The position numbers and the translations under genes were made by a program. This document shows, one piece after another, positions 49,447 to 62,715 of a DNA stretch of 64,000 nucleotides. Origin of the DNA: Dreissena polymorpha (taxonomy: Eukaryota; Mollusca; Bivalvia; Myida; Dreissenidae). The stretch is taken from positions 2,330,224 to 2,394,223 of the forward strand of contig NC_068358.1 in NCBI RefSeq assembly GCF_020536995.1. The letters are read 5' to 3'. A model generated the notes under the pieces. The model worked only from the letters and a program-made list of their open reading frames with translations, had not been told where the DNA came from and searched no databases. Position 1 is the stretch's first letter. Each line of letters opens with the position of its first letter.

Positions 49447-51775
49447 GAGCTTACAAAGATCCTCAAGGTCATCTCTATTTTACATGAATGCTATTATAGC
49501 AGAAATTTACAGAACAATAAGCCATTTTGCATTTGAAAGGCCACAACTGATCTATGACTGTTTTAAAACAAGCAAAATCAGTGCCCAAATTAAATTGCCT
49601 TACATAGTTCAATACAAATTAATTTCAGAAGCCTGGAAACAGTTTAAAGTTAACATGCATGGTCAGATGATGTCATTAAAGATTATACATTTTTTCAAAC
49701 ACATACACATGTAAACATGTGTCTGTAATGCAGATGTTATAAATAATAAAATGCACTAGATAAGTCAGAAGGCATTTTACTTTTCTGCTGGTGCATTGGC
49801 ATACCAGGTGGCTCGGTTGCGATGGTTTGATGGACTGCTTGGATATGAATTTACATTATATTAAGTATATCAAACTTTATTATTTTAAATATTTTTAAAT
49901 CTAGTATACTTATATTGATAATATTTACAAAATTAATGTATATAAATAATAACTTGACTGAAATCATGTTAATGATACTGAAATCATGACAGTACTTTAT
50001 ACTGATAACTATATAATTATGTTGCTTTATACAATCATGTACATCTATATCAAAAGAGATCATACTATAACTTCAATGATGAATTTCAGTTATTAATTAA
50101 ATCCAAAATGTAAGTCACTCCCATCTCTTTTCCGCAGCGCACATACCTAAAGGTCCTGCTGTGCACCTATCCTGATCCAGATCCAAAAATAGTATACATG
50201 ATTATGTATCATGTTTGAGAGGGGATGATTTTCCCTCTGTTGTATCAATGTATTGTTTTACTTCTGTAATCAGTGTGTTTAAAGATATATACACATAGCT
50301 CCAGATTCAGAGCTTCAGGCAATCAATATTTCACCCCCTGATCTTTTTTTCCAATTGATATTTTAGCTAGTTCCTACATTCAATACAGTAAACTATATGT
50401 TAAGTAGTATTTGTACACATTGGTAGATTAAATTTGTACATTATATATTATTTTTAGTGTTAAACAGATATTGTACAAATGTTCATGCTAGATGAATTAA
50501 GAGCCGTAGTCAAGCGGTATTTAAACATGTTTAAATGGTAAACTTTTCTGAAATGTATACCCTTCATTTAGTAGCACTAAACCAGCCGGGGGTCTCGAGC
50601 TTACAAAGATCCTTAAGGTCATCTCTATTTTACATGAATGCTATTGTAGCAGAAATTTACAGAACAATAAGCCAATTTGCATTTGAAAGGCCACACCTGA
50701 TCTATGACTGTTTTAAAACAAGCAAAATCAGTGCCCAAATTAAATTGCCTTACATAGTTCAATAAAAATGAATTTCAGAATCCTAGAAACAGTTTAAAGT
50801 TAAAGTCCGTTAATGATACCAATGTGTCAGGCAAGGGCATTGATTTTGAAATCTAGGACATGCATGGTCAGATGATGTCATTAAAGATTATACATTTTTT
50901 CAAACACATACACATGTAAACATGTGTCTGTAATGCAGATGTTATAAATAGTAAAATGCACTAGATAAGTCAGAAGGCATTTTACTTTTCTGCTGGTGCA
51001 TTGGCACACCAGGTGGCTCGGTTGCGATGATTTGATGGACTGCTTGGATGTGAAGTTACATTATATAAACTATATCAAACTGTATTATTTCAAATATTTT
51101 TAAATCTAGTTTATACTTATATTGATAATTTTTACAAAATTAATGTATATTAATAATAACTTGACTGAAATCATGTAAATTATACTGAAATCATGACAGT
51201 ACTTTATACTGATAATTGTTAAATTATGTTGCTTTATACACTCATGCACATCTATATCAAAAGAGATCATACTATAACTTCAGTGATGAATTTCAGTTAT
51301 TAAATTAAATCCAAAATGTAAGTCACTCCCATCTCTTTTCCGCAGCGCACATACCTAAAGGTCCTAATGTGCACCTACCTTGATCCAGATCCAAAAATAG
51401 TATACATGATTATGTATCATGTTGTTTAATGGGGATGATTTTCCCTCTGTTGTATCAATGTATTGTTTTACTTCTGTAATCAGTGTGTTTAAAGACATAT
51501 ACACATAGCTCCAGAGTCAGAGCTTCAGGCAATTAATATTTCACCCCCTGATCTTTTTTTCGAATGGATATTTTAGCTAGTTCCTACATTCAATACAATA
51601 AAATATATGTTAAGTAGTATTTGTAAACATTGTTAGATTAAATTTGTACATTAAATGTTATTTTTAGTGTGAAAAAGATAAAGTACAAATGTTCATGCTA
51701 GATGAATTAAGAGCCTTAGTCAAGCGGTATTTAAACATGTTTAAATGGTAACATTTTCTGCAATGTATACCCATT
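49447..51775. repeat. 1.15-kb tandem duplication
   Basis: Unit 1 (49447-50596) and unit 2 (50597-about 51775) align end to end at an offset of 1150 bp with high identity. Shared words include gcttacaaagatcct, gcattttacttttctgctgg and catctcttttccgcagcgca. Unit 2 has a 50-bp insertion at about 50805-50858. The frame AEIYRTISxFAFERPxLIYD is shared by both, but no known domain was recognised. Confidence 0.9.
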
Positions 51776-52734
51776 TTCTCTTGAGCACTGGTAAGAAATT
51801 AAATGTTTACCATTTAACCACTTTTATACGATGCCCTAAACAGATCTCAAATATACATCCCTTTCCTCTGGCACCCTGGTCATCTCCTGTTGATCACCTA
51901 TCAAACACCTATCAAAATGGCAAACTATTTGCAGAACAGTTCATTATATGCAATGGTTGAATGAAATACTTCAGAAAAAAATGACATCCTTTTCACATGA
52001 AAAGTTAACTTTCACAGTCATGGAAAAAGAGCCTGCACAACACAGATCAAAAATACTTTTTTATTTGTGGATCACCCCATATCTTGATACTATATGTGCA
52101 TAAATATCTCAATTATTCATGAAATCTGGACAAAAAATGTATTTTATGTCTTTAATTGACCTAGCTATAGTTATCAGATTATTGTAAGCTCAATCAGTAT
52201 ATTGTATCATTTTTATGCTTTATGTATTGTAAACATATACACAATCATGCAGTAACATGATAGCAATAAATAATAACAAAGCCACCCATACAATAAAGGA
52301 AATTGGCAAAGCCTATGGAAAAAATGTGAACACATTGAGTGTAATTGCCCTCTCGTGCAAGCAAAAACAACGCGTTGAACGGTTATAATTTTTTACAGTT
52401 CTACTTTCACTTTATTTTCGTGATATCAAACTATTAGCAATTATTTGGCTGAGAAAAATTTCGCTATTGCTTATTTAATATATTTTCTGTACATTTCTTC
52501 AATAAAATTACATCAATACACGATTTTCTTCGTTAATTCAAACATTCCTGACAGGCTACCGCTTTGTTTACATTTCGATTACATTTTGACGTGCGTAGGT
52601 AGGACCGCATTACCGCTTACCAAATGTGTATTCATACTATTGCCTTCGGGGTACTTATCCGATTTTTGACGAGAAGGGCCGAGAATTTGCGATTGTGGGT
52701 CAAGTTCCCCACGGGTACTACTTCCCCGTACCAA
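51776..52734. other. No gene seen
   Basis: AT-rich, no repeat or domain recognised. The last 100 bp (gagaagggccgagaatttgc region) are the flank of the tacccaa array. Confidence 0.4.
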
Positions 52735-52920
52735 TTTATTTTCCATACCCAAATTGTTTTTCGTACCCAATTTTTTTCTAGCCCCAATTTTTTTTCCCAT
52801 CCACTTTTTTTCGAGCCCAATTTTTTTCGTGCCCAAATTTTTCTTCGTACCCAAATTTTTTGGGCATAATTTTTTCGTAGCCAAAATGTTCGAACCCAAT
52901 TTTTTTTTCGTACCCACATA
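52735..52920. repeat. Second ttgggtacgaaaaaa array, inverted
   Basis: About ten units of cgtacccaattttttt, the reverse complement of the array at 44 kb, with more unit variation. A short flank with gtacttccccgt resembles the gggaagtagaaccc flank of the first array. Confidence 0.8.
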
Positions 52921-54443
52921 CACAATTGTGGTGATGTAGATAAACATAAATTGATGCTTTTATATCCATCCAGTTCAATAGCATCGTCACACACGTACTG
53001 TCAGTACTTTGATTTTCTTAATGTCCGCGTTAAGGTCACACAAACGTCAAGGACATATAGACATTATAATGCGAAAAGTTGAATGTCACTAATGAACAAC
53101 GACTTCTTTATTTATAATATGCATGTACATAATCTAAAGGGGTGTAGTAGGTTTCGAAAACTGTACACCACAGGAGAAGACAGAATAAACAAAATACAAT
53201 ACAAAGCCGAATTTTCAATTCACAAGGCACAGCACACATAAATGAAATACTTGTGATGGAAAAGACTAGGTCAACGAAGATAACACCGTTCATTTGTATT
53301 TCACCTTAAACATAATCTTATAGGAGTTAACACGATTAAATTAATGCATATAAGCCATCTGTTCACTCTTACGAATTTTGCGTTCCAATAATAGTATATA
53401 ATACACTTAAAAATTGCATCAGTTAGAAGGCCGTTATAGGTTTACTGTGTTATGGGTTCACTGGATGAAATATCCACACAGAGAGAAATACGATGGCCAA
53501 CACTTTTTCTTGAATGCTCTTGTTCGGCGGAATCAGGTGTTTTCCACTTCAACTCGATTAAAAATCAAGTCATTTACATGTATATCGATATCGATTGTAT
53601 GACAGCAAGTCTTTATGAGCTGTAAATGTCGTCGATCACAAAAGTAGAAGTACACCAAATGTCAAGCCAGATGACGAATAATGTGAAATACTCAAATGCG
53701 CTTTTGCGTTACATCTTCTTGTCGTCTCGACATGAAATTGTGTATGAATAATAAAATAAGGTTTATAATCATTCATATGCGTGATAGCTATGATCTCACA
53801 ATTTTGAGGAACATTTGGTAAAAAAAAGGAATCGGCTATTCAGGATCCGCTTTTGTAAGCATTCAAAATGTAGCTGTGCTATTATATCGATTGCATTACT
53901 TTAAAGGGAAAAACATCTTATGGATGTTATATTGCATCAGTATTCTACGATTTTTAAATGACACGTGCTATATTTGGGGCTCAAAAGAATTAAACTGTTA
54001 TGAAACCCGCCTTTTGAATATCACTGCACAACCGATCGTATCCGTAAAGAAAGCTTGTGCCTTTTTACACTTCACCGGTGACACTTGTATATAAATCTCT
54101 TAAGAAGCTGTACATCTCGAAATTTAATATGATTACAAGCGAAATTTAGCTCATGCTGCCTTCAAAATTCAAGCTCAGAAAACGCAATCCAGTTATTATA
54201 TTTTGAGATACATCAAACAACATCGTCGCATATAATGTGGTATTGTATGTGGTATTAACACACTAGACAGAGTCATTATTAAAAAAGAACAATGCTATAT
54301 AAACTTGTTCTAATATTTGGGTAAGTCCAACTGACTTGTTATCTGCGAGTCAAAGGCTTCATGTTGTTGGACTTATTTAGAAAGTCCTTTATACCAGTTA
54401 TTAAACCCAGTAGATATACTCATCTTTATATCAGAGCTTACCT
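52921..54443. other. No gene seen; partial homology to 40 kb region
   Basis: See the 39.2-41.7 kb entry for shared words. No exon recognised. It ends at the left inverted repeat of the Harbinger element. Confidence 0.4.
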
Positions 54444-54631
54444 GGACCCAGTTGTTCGAAACCTGGGTAAATTTTAATCCTGGGATAAATGTCGGATAAA
54501 TTTAACCCAGGGTTAATTTTTTGGGGTAAGTGTTGTTGCATCATTTTGGTTAAATTTATCCAGCGTTTTGTCTGGATAAATTTAACCCCGGTATAAAGGT
54601 TGGTTAAAATCTATCCATGTAAACAAACAAA

Positions 54632-57600
54632 ATGGCCGAATTTTATTTGTATCGGAATCCACGTAAGAATCGCCAACATTCTTTGAATGTTGAGTTAAAT
54701 GATGATGAAATGCGGAGCCGTTATATGTTTTCCAATGAAAATATTGATAGAATTTGTGATTTAATTGGCGAAAACATCGAAAGATCAACACAGCGTTCCA
54801 ATGCACTTCCTGTCAAGAAACAGGTATTGGTTACATTAAGATACCTGGCATCAGGAATCTTTATGCAGACCGTGGGCGACACTTTCTGTGTAAATAAAGG
54901 TACTGTTTCCAGAGTGGTAAACTCCGTTGTCAGCCAGCTGTGCTCCCTCAAAAATCGGTTCATCACATTTCCAATGACAGCTGAAGTCGTAGGGAACAAC
55001 ATGCCTTTACAATATGCATGGTTTTCCCTGCGCTATAGGGTACATTGATGGCAAACATGTCCGCATACTGTCTCCAGGCTCTCCTGCTGAGAGAGACTAT
55101 GTTAACCGGAAAAACTTCCATAGCATCAATGTGCAAGTGACATGTGATAGCCGAGGTAAGTATCTAGGACAATTTTTTCAACACATCTATAAATAGAATT
55201 TGAGGCCCATTCTGAAAGGCTGTGATATATTGCTTCCCCTAATAATGTGACATCGTTCACACAAGTATTTTAAGTGGGAAATGCTATTCGATTTACACCG
55301 TTCATTTGTATAAAAATTCCGCTTGTTGCTTTATTTAATCTGCAACACATGCTACGACGTTTGCACTGATAAATGAATAAATTTAATAAATATACCCAAT
55401 GAGTTTTAACGCATATGTTTTTATACTATTTATATACCATGGTCGCTATAACGTTTACAAATGGCAGGTTCGAAATAATTCGTTTTCTTTACACTCGTGA
55501 TCGCGTTAAAGGTTAATTATACACGTTTTCATTCGCAATTTATTTACAGAATCACGACAAATGTCAAATACAATACAAAAATACATAATTGTTTGATTGA
55601 TTTATAAACATATAATGGATTGAATATAACTGATTTAAAATTAACGTTTTTAAACTATTATTTACTCTTTTTCCCAGAATATGCTGTCCTATTTATAGCT
55701 TGCGATGTTCTAATTATTGATCCTACACGGCCGAGAAACACTAGCAACGCCTCTACAAAGAGAGCTGTTGGGAATCCAGAATGCGTTCAATGTATCCTGC
55801 CCAGGGGCCGTCCATAAAGTATGTCAGGCTTTTTTGATCATTTTTACCCACCCCCTCTCCCCTGTCACAAAATCTTGGACCCCCACCCCTAAAGTACGTC
55901 ACATACTCACACTTTCGAACATACTTTTTTTAATGAATACGTATTTCAAATTGAATCTAAAACGCGATTCACTATAAAACCGTATTCAAAATTAATTTAA
56001 CTTAAAAGAACTTTAACAAGTTTATCAACGATATGAGGTCTGGCATTTACTCACATTTCCAACACCCATAACAACCCGCGAGCCTTTGGGCTCAGGCTTT
56101 TATGACTGTAGGGTTGTTACGGTGGGCAGTATGAATATATATCCATGTGTTAACCTCTAGTAATAACGAAATTATAATTTAGATCTTCTTTCAACGCTTT
56201 ACTGACTAAAAAATTGAACAGTCCAATACATTATTTCGTCATTTAATAATGCAATCTGCGTGGAGGTTGTAATTATTGAATAAGCCGGCCCAGCCAAGGT
56301 GCCTATTAATCAAGAGCTGTCACCATAGGATGACATATGCCCCTTATAAACGCTTTGATAGAAGTTATGAGCTATTTTCGAAACCTTAACGCAGATTTCG
56401 AAACCTAAACGCGAACCCTAAGTTCAAGGTCAAGGTCACAGGGGCCAGAATTTATGTGCGTATGGAAAGGCCTTGACCATATACATATGCATACCAAATA
56501 TGAAGGTCAAATCTGAAGCGACGTAGAAGTTATGAGCATTTTTCGAAACCAATACGCAAAGTGTTACGGACAGACAGACGGACAGACAGTGCGATCAGTA
56601 TATGCCTTCCTTCGGGGTCCTAAAAATCGAACAACACGTTCAGGAGATAAGCAATTTGTCTTATTTTTGACATTAAACTAATCAAAATGTTTCACTTTTT
56701 TTAATATTATTTTCAAATTGTAATTAATAAATGTGTGACATCACACATGGCCTGACCCCCCCCCCCTACCCCCACCATGTTACAAACTGTCACACTTTCT
56801 TTCACCCACTCCCCCCATCTGGAGCGTGACAAACTTTATGGACGGCCCCCTATTTCGGAGTGCCCTGTGGTCAATATTTAATGGGACTTTCTATCAAATT
56901 GACCAATGTAAAATTTGATTAAATTCATTCGGACCTACTGGTGGGAAATTTCTTTTAAACTCTGTTCGCTTTCTGTGAAGGTCCTGAAAGGTCAAATGTT
57001 ATGTTAAACAGCTACGCCGAAAAATATTTTAATTTGTTGGTTTCTGCTATATTTCAAGGTCTTATCACCAGCATCAATGCAGCGTGGCCGGGAGCTGCAC
57101 ACGATGCCCATGTTTTCAGAAGTTCAGCGATAGTTACGTACTTAGATCGGCATCACGAAAGTATGCGTGTGAAACCCTCATTTCGCCCATTGCTTTAAGA
57201 GTACTTTGCTGTCGTCTCTAGCATGTAGCGTGTATTGTAAAAAAGCGATAATCGGTTTGGGGCTTTGTTTCACCAATATATTAATACCATTTTGCAGGTT
57301 TGGAAAATGGTGTTCTTCTTGGGGAAAGTGGGTACCCGTGTCGCACGTTCCTGCCGACACCGTACCTAAACGCTGCTAACGCTGTGCAAGAACGGTACAA
57401 TGACAGTCAAAGCAAGACACGATGCTGCATTGAGCGCCTCTTTGGTGTTTGGAAGAGACGATTTCACATCCTTCACGCTGAGGTATGGGCGATCTGTAAT
57501 TTACTGTATGGTAACATATTTTATCCGATACACATAATGTTACTGACGATGACAACACAGTGTCAAAGGTACAAAGGCGACAGAACCGTGCCCATGGAGC

Positions 57601-58510
57601 CGCACTAGAAATAAGCGTTCTTTGTTTTATTCCTGTCTGTACCGGGATTCTGCTGACTCCGGCTAGCGCAGTAGTTGTGTTCGCGCTTCGCCCATTAACT
57701 ATCCCATTTCGGCCCCCGTTTCCGGCGCAAAAATGAGCTTGGCTGGTGGTCATAATTATGAATACCTAGCAAGTGCGATTTCCTTCAAGATTTCCGGTTA
57801 AAACTTTAGCACAAGATTTCAGAAAATGAAACTTATTTCTGTACTAAAAATAGCTTCTATATTTGCAATTATCTTTCGAAAAAGCGTCCCTGCTTGCGAT
57901 AGTTTTCATTAAATATATATGAGTTATGGGACACATGAGCTATTCCGTGTGTTTGCGTGATAAAAATGATTTGTATTTATCATTTCTGCTAATACGAAAA
58001 TGTTAAACGTAACCATATATTTATTCAAGTTCGTGTTCTTATTATTTGGTGTTTTTTTAATATTATTTAGTTTCGTATTCTTATTATTTGTGTAATTTAT
58101 TAATACATTTTTTATTTAAAATTATATCTTAAACGCAGAGACGTTGTCTAAGCCTCACATAAACTAATTCTATATTTATAAGTGATATTTCCTTTATGTG
58201 CAAAATGTGTGATAATGTATTACATCAAGTTTTAGTGGAAAACCATATTTTCATATTTTTCAACGTGTTCTAGTTGATCGCCATTATCAATCTTATTTAT
58301 GTAACATTCATCCAGATAAGACTGAAACTAGAGAAATGTAGCAATGTGATTATAGCGTGTGCTGTACTTCACAATCTTGCCAAACTATGGGGTGAGCCGG
58401 AAGTACTTCCTGAAGACGAACTGCGTTACGTGGAAACCCCGGCATACATCGGACACCAGGATGGTCGTGGCATACGAGACCATATCGCCAACAACTATTT
58501 TGCACGCTGA
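54632..58510 (+). CDS. Harbinger (HARBI1-like) DDE transposase, four exons, frameshifted
   Basis: Exons 54632-55155, 57059-57160, 57298-57482 and 58316-58510 join in phase (1, 1, 0) at standard GT/AG sites to about 335 codons, the usual HARBI1 size. Exon 1 has a helix-turn-helix-like N-terminus (RSNALPVKKQVLVTLRYLAS, VGDTFCVNKGTVSRVVNSV), then GYIDGKHVRI with the first catalytic Asp and YVNRKNFHSINVQ. Exon 2 holds SINAAWPGAAHDAHVFRSS. Exon 3 has LLGESGYP, where the family has GDSGYP, so the second catalytic Asp is replaced by Glu, and then IERLFGVWKRRF with the final Glu. Exon 4 is the C-terminal helix region (VIIACAVLHNLAK). A one-base shift lies near 55005, between NNMP and YNMHGFP. The enzyme cuts and rejoins transposon ends in the nucleus. 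This copy is probably inactive. Confidence 0.85.
55804..56849. mobile_element. Inverted-repeat element nested in transposase intron 1
   Basis: Ends ggggccgtccataaagt and the inverse actttatggacggcccc delimit about 1.05 kb. Near-terminal blocks also mirror each other (ccaccccctctcccctgtca / ttcacccactccccccatct region; acatcacacatgg). The interior has the phrases ggtcaaggtcacagg and acggacagacagacggacag, common in molluscan repeats. No transposase. It inserted after the Harbinger element was in place, since it splits the intron. Confidence 0.8.
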
Positions 58511-58697
58511 AATGTGCGCATGAATAGAAAGCAAACATGGAAAAAACAAACAAACACACTTAAGTTGTAATACCATTTATATATATATATGTGTGTATTC
58601 AAACAGAACAACAGTTACCCATGCGTGTGACAGTGGTTATTTATCACATAAAAAGAACTAACCGTCGCATAATGCATACAAGTTCATTAAAAGCGTA

Positions 58698-61600
58698 CTA
58701 TTGTTCATTTTCCGTCATCTTTCTGGTCTGCGCTTGTACATTAGTCATGTTCCGATAGAACTCCCCCTGGTTCTTCACCATTTCCATCTTCGCTGCAATC
58801 AGTTTCATTTGTTCATCATGCAGCCTCAGCTTACTTACAAAGTACTGCTTCTGTAATGCCTTTAGGTCATCGCTCCTGTAAAATAAATGCATTAAAAGAT
58901 TAGGCCTAAAAAAGTTGTTTGTTTCCACTAACCCGACCGACCGTAATTTTGTGTCGATCAGAATTATTTTGGGCCACATAAATTCAATTTTACAGCCAAA
59001 AACTAACTGTTTTTAAAGCAATGTGTTAAACTTGATTACTTCATCAGAAGTATGATTGTGCCATCTTAGAATTATATAGAAATGTCGCCCTATCAACCCT
59101 TAATTTTTGGCGATGTTAGTGGAAACTAAAAAGACATCTTACAAAAGAATTTTTGTCAGACATCTTTTTTTTATTTTACGATACAGATTACTTCATATTG
59201 GCTTTTTAGCGACAATGAGTTTTCTGCAGCAGTTATAATGTTGTTATAGATACAGACACAATTCTGTCTTGCGGGAATACTTGTTTTGATTCATTCCGTC
59301 GAATGCGACTTTTTAGTTGATTGGTAGTCTCTATACCTGACAAGTGGGCTGACTCACCTGGATATTCAAAGCAAAAATACCTTTTCATTTTTTTTCTTTG
59401 TATCCACTGGCTTGCTGGAACAAGGATCTTAACAAGAAAAAAAGAAAGTGTTTAATATTAAAGTTATCAATAAACCTGTCTGCTAACACTATCAACAAGC
59501 ATATCTTCATGACTTATATATCCTCCAGAAATAAAGAATATTTTCTACTACTACTATTACTACTACTACTGCTACTGCTGCTGCTGCTGCTGCTGCTATT
59601 GATACTCCTACTCCTCCTCCTACTACTACTATTTCTACTAGTATACTACAACTTCGTAATCAGTGATCTTGAAAAGTAACAGAACACTTTTCTAAAACAT
59701 ATTTAATCGTAAAACGTTTTACCGTATGTCAAGCTGTCGTGATCGTTCGTCCTGGTTCTGCTGTTGTCGGATGATACCTGCTTAGTCTTCTGCACTTTTT
59801 CTTTTTTTGAAATACACCATAATTTAATAAAATGTTATCGAACAACATTTCCAATAACACGAATAAATCATATCATGCATCCTTAGTAATGTAAGGTTTG
59901 GTGTACGCACAAACGGACGGGCAAGATGAATCTTATCGTCATCATTCATAGACTTGTCACCATATATTTAATGCATGCGACGACTATTTTAAATAAGTGT
60001 GTTCTGTTTATGTGGAAAAATGCACATTTGTGTCATAGAAACTATGTTTTTCTAGATATTTATTTCAAACTTATCCGTCATTTGGTCAATGGATTCACAA
60101 GTCACTGTATGAGACTTTTCTGTCGCTGGAATAAACGATGACCGTGAAATATTAAACATCATACTATCAGTATTTTCAACAAGAAACGAACGCATGTTAA
60201 AATTATGGTTTGAACATCATCTACAGCAGAAGTTGATAAAAGGCATAACTGTTCTTAATTCGCAAAAAAACAAACAACACACAACCACAATTAAGCTGTA
60301 AATGCGCATGGATATTGTAAGCCAGATAATATATTTTCAGCATTCATTTAACACGGTCGAAAGAAAGCCTTTACGCGAGCTTAACCAGCATGTGCATGTT
60401 TGAATCGACATGTACGCAGTTAATGTGGAGGTCAGTAATTGATACTTAATGAGCGCTGATGTAGGTTAAAGAGAAGTTATTTGATTAAATGTTAATCACT
60501 ACACCAGTCTGTTTATTTCACGCAATAAGTAATAATTTCAATTTAAACTTAAGTTTCAGTGTTTTGTAGAACATGTGTTTTAATAAAGCAATCATATTTG
60601 TATGTTGCTACTCACCTGTCTCTTTCCCACCTACTGGTTTCCTTGTAATTGTATGTGGCTTCGTTTTCTCTAAAACACAATACAAAATAGCATTCACTTA
60701 TCACAATTTTACAGGCATCTTCATGTAATTTAATGTCCTAATGAATGCTATTGAAAAAAATGGTGTTTTGTGCAAAAAAATTTGCGTATATTGCTTATTT
60801 AAATGAGTAATCAGAGCTTGCGACGAATGTGCGCATACGCAAGAACGATGAATCATTAATACCACTATGAAAATCTTAATAGAACAATATACGAGTGGAA
60901 TGAATAAGATGATACGCAAAGCAGGCAAAACAATAATCTGAGCCAACACAAACAGTTACATCATTAAAAATACCATTGACGGTGTCTTCGCCTGTTTGTT
61001 CCAGAATGAAGTCCAAGATAAATTCTCCAGTGACCCCTGAAGAAACCATAATGATTTGGTTAACCAAACCAAACTGACACACACGAGCATGATTGCACGT
61101 TCATTAATAAAGTCATATTATTGTTCAATTTTTAAAGCAGTCTATTAGTCTTGAAAACACGCATTCATACAATATAAAATAGCCTTTTATACAAGCAATA
61201 CTACAATATTTGTATTCGTGCTTAAAGCTGAAAAGTAGAAGGCAAATATGGCATGTTGCTTCCTATGAGCCTTACCAGTCTGCGAATTGGTCAATAATTC
61301 ACCGTCCTGTAGGACTGAAAACAATATAAAAAAAATAAAGTGATGCATTTAGATCTGTAACGACGTATATAACAGTAAACTCAATTATATTTAACAAGTA
61401 CGTGGAAAGTGCTCGTCAGAGTTCATAATTGAAAAACGGGCCGCCTGTAGCTTTTATGCGTCATCTACTTCCAAGAATATGACGTAATTTATTGTAAATG
61501 TTTTCATTGGTCCGTTCTCTTCGGCATAATCGATATGTCATTTAAAGTTAACTTGTTACATGAATTTATTTCTTGTACAGCCGGCTATCGTTGGATTTAA

Positions 61601-62469
61601 CCTGTCATTTTAACTTGTATCCATAGTTTTTTAAGCGAGATAATTTATGAAACACTGTTTTCATGAAAAGATGCAGAGTTCCAATGTTATCTTGCTATCA
61701 ACGGCCTCACGTAGAAACATAGATTTTGATTATTAGACAGTGTAGTGGATAGAATATAAATTCGTGTAGTTAGAAAAAAGTTAAATAGTGATCGAGTGTA
61801 AACATTGATATAATAGTCTGTGATGTAGTTCGCAGTAAAACAAAGTGTAAATTAAAACGCGCTGACAGAAAATAACATCGACAGTGAAAAAATGTAAATC
61901 AAATATATACAGTTGTTCATTTTTTGGGATTTAATTACGATGAGGTATGTAGACTTTGCAATTATGCAATGCTCAGCTTTATAACCCATTGCTCTGGGAG
62001 TCTGTTTAGTACATGTTTCTGTGTTTTTCTATGGGTATTGTTTGTACACAAATAATCGGAGCGGCTTATGGTTTCGAGGTCCGCCGCACCTGGGATACCG
62101 GAAAAACCAGCCGTGTCTCTGTACATCTCTATAATTCTAGAGGATGTGGACGGCGGGTCACTTGGGGGTCTTCCGCCACCCGTTTACGCGGATTCCTTCT
62201 TGTACTAACTCGCTAAATTCTTTTTTAGCCTTTTTCACCATTTGACTCCACTTTTCTTTTCTTTCTATCCCGGATCGGAAGTGGTTTCCAACCGAATTTA
62301 CTTTATCGGCGATTTGTTTCCAACATTGTTTTAGATTTGCATGGGTAATTTTATCGGGAAGATTACTTTCCAATAAGGGACGGTTCTCGGCAAACTTCTC
62401 CTCCAAAACTGAAAGTTCAGAGGCCGTATAATTTGGTCCTCTTTTTCTCTATTTCGCTGCCTTGTCCAT
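58698..62469 (-). CDS. Harbinger Myb/SANT-like DNA-binding protein, six exons, broken first exon
   Basis: Exons on the minus strand: 62090-62469, 61276-61314, 60974-61036, 60616-60669, 59723-59777 and 58698-58875. All junctions have GT/AG sites and matching phases. Exon 1 begins MDKAAK and has the trihelix/Myb-SANT block (RGPNYTASELSVLEEKFAEN, LKQCWKQIADKVNSVG, RKEKWSQMVKKAKKEF) followed by a TGGGRPPSDPPS linker. The middle exons read LQDGELLTNSQTG, VTGEFILDFILEQTGEDTVN and TITRKPVGGK. The last exon is a coiled coil (DDLKALQKQYFVSKLRLHDE). In this family the protein brings the transposase to the nucleus and to the transposon ends. Breaks: TAG at codon 7, a one-base shift near 62195 and a TAA just after it, all in exon 1. 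The exon 1 donor choice at 62089 is the least certain. Confidence 0.8.
59549..59641. repeat. (CTA/CTG)n trinucleotide tract
   Basis: Runs of cta, ctg and ctc units in the fifth intron of the Myb-like gene. The open poly-leucine frame across it on the plus strand is an artefact of the repeat. Confidence 0.9.
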
Positions 62470-62715
62470 ATTAATAGAATTTGACGTCTGGCTTTACGAC
62501 ATGTCGGCAATTTTGCTTTAACAATGGATTATGGGATATGTGTACAAGTTAACCAGTGGATAAATTTACCCAACATGGATAGTTTTCCAGCCTGGGTAAA
62601 TATTTCCAGCAACGCATTTATCCAGCCTGGTTAGTTACCCAGCTTGGATAACTTTAACCCGCGGTTAGCGCTTACCAAGGGGATAAAATAACCCAGTGTA
62701 CGAACAACTTGGTCC

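Larger units (their letters stand above)
54444..62715. mobile_element. PIF/Harbinger DNA transposon, two convergent genes, about 8.3 kb
   Basis: The left end ggacccagttgttcg and the right end (inverted) ggaccaagttgttcg match over about 15 bp. The similarity goes on weakly (aaacctgggtaa / tacactgggtta). Subterminal sequence on both sides is rich in taaccc/ggataaattta words that may be binding sites. Inside are a plus-strand DDE transposase gene and a minus-strand Myb/SANT-like gene, the two-protein set characteristic of this superfamily. The usual TTA/TAA target duplication could not be placed. Both genes carry breaks. Confidence 0.8.

Noticed and set aside
59398-59679. Leucine-rich hydrophobic protein on the plus strand
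   Set aside because: Translation of the (CTA/CTG)n tract inside an intron of the Myb-like gene.
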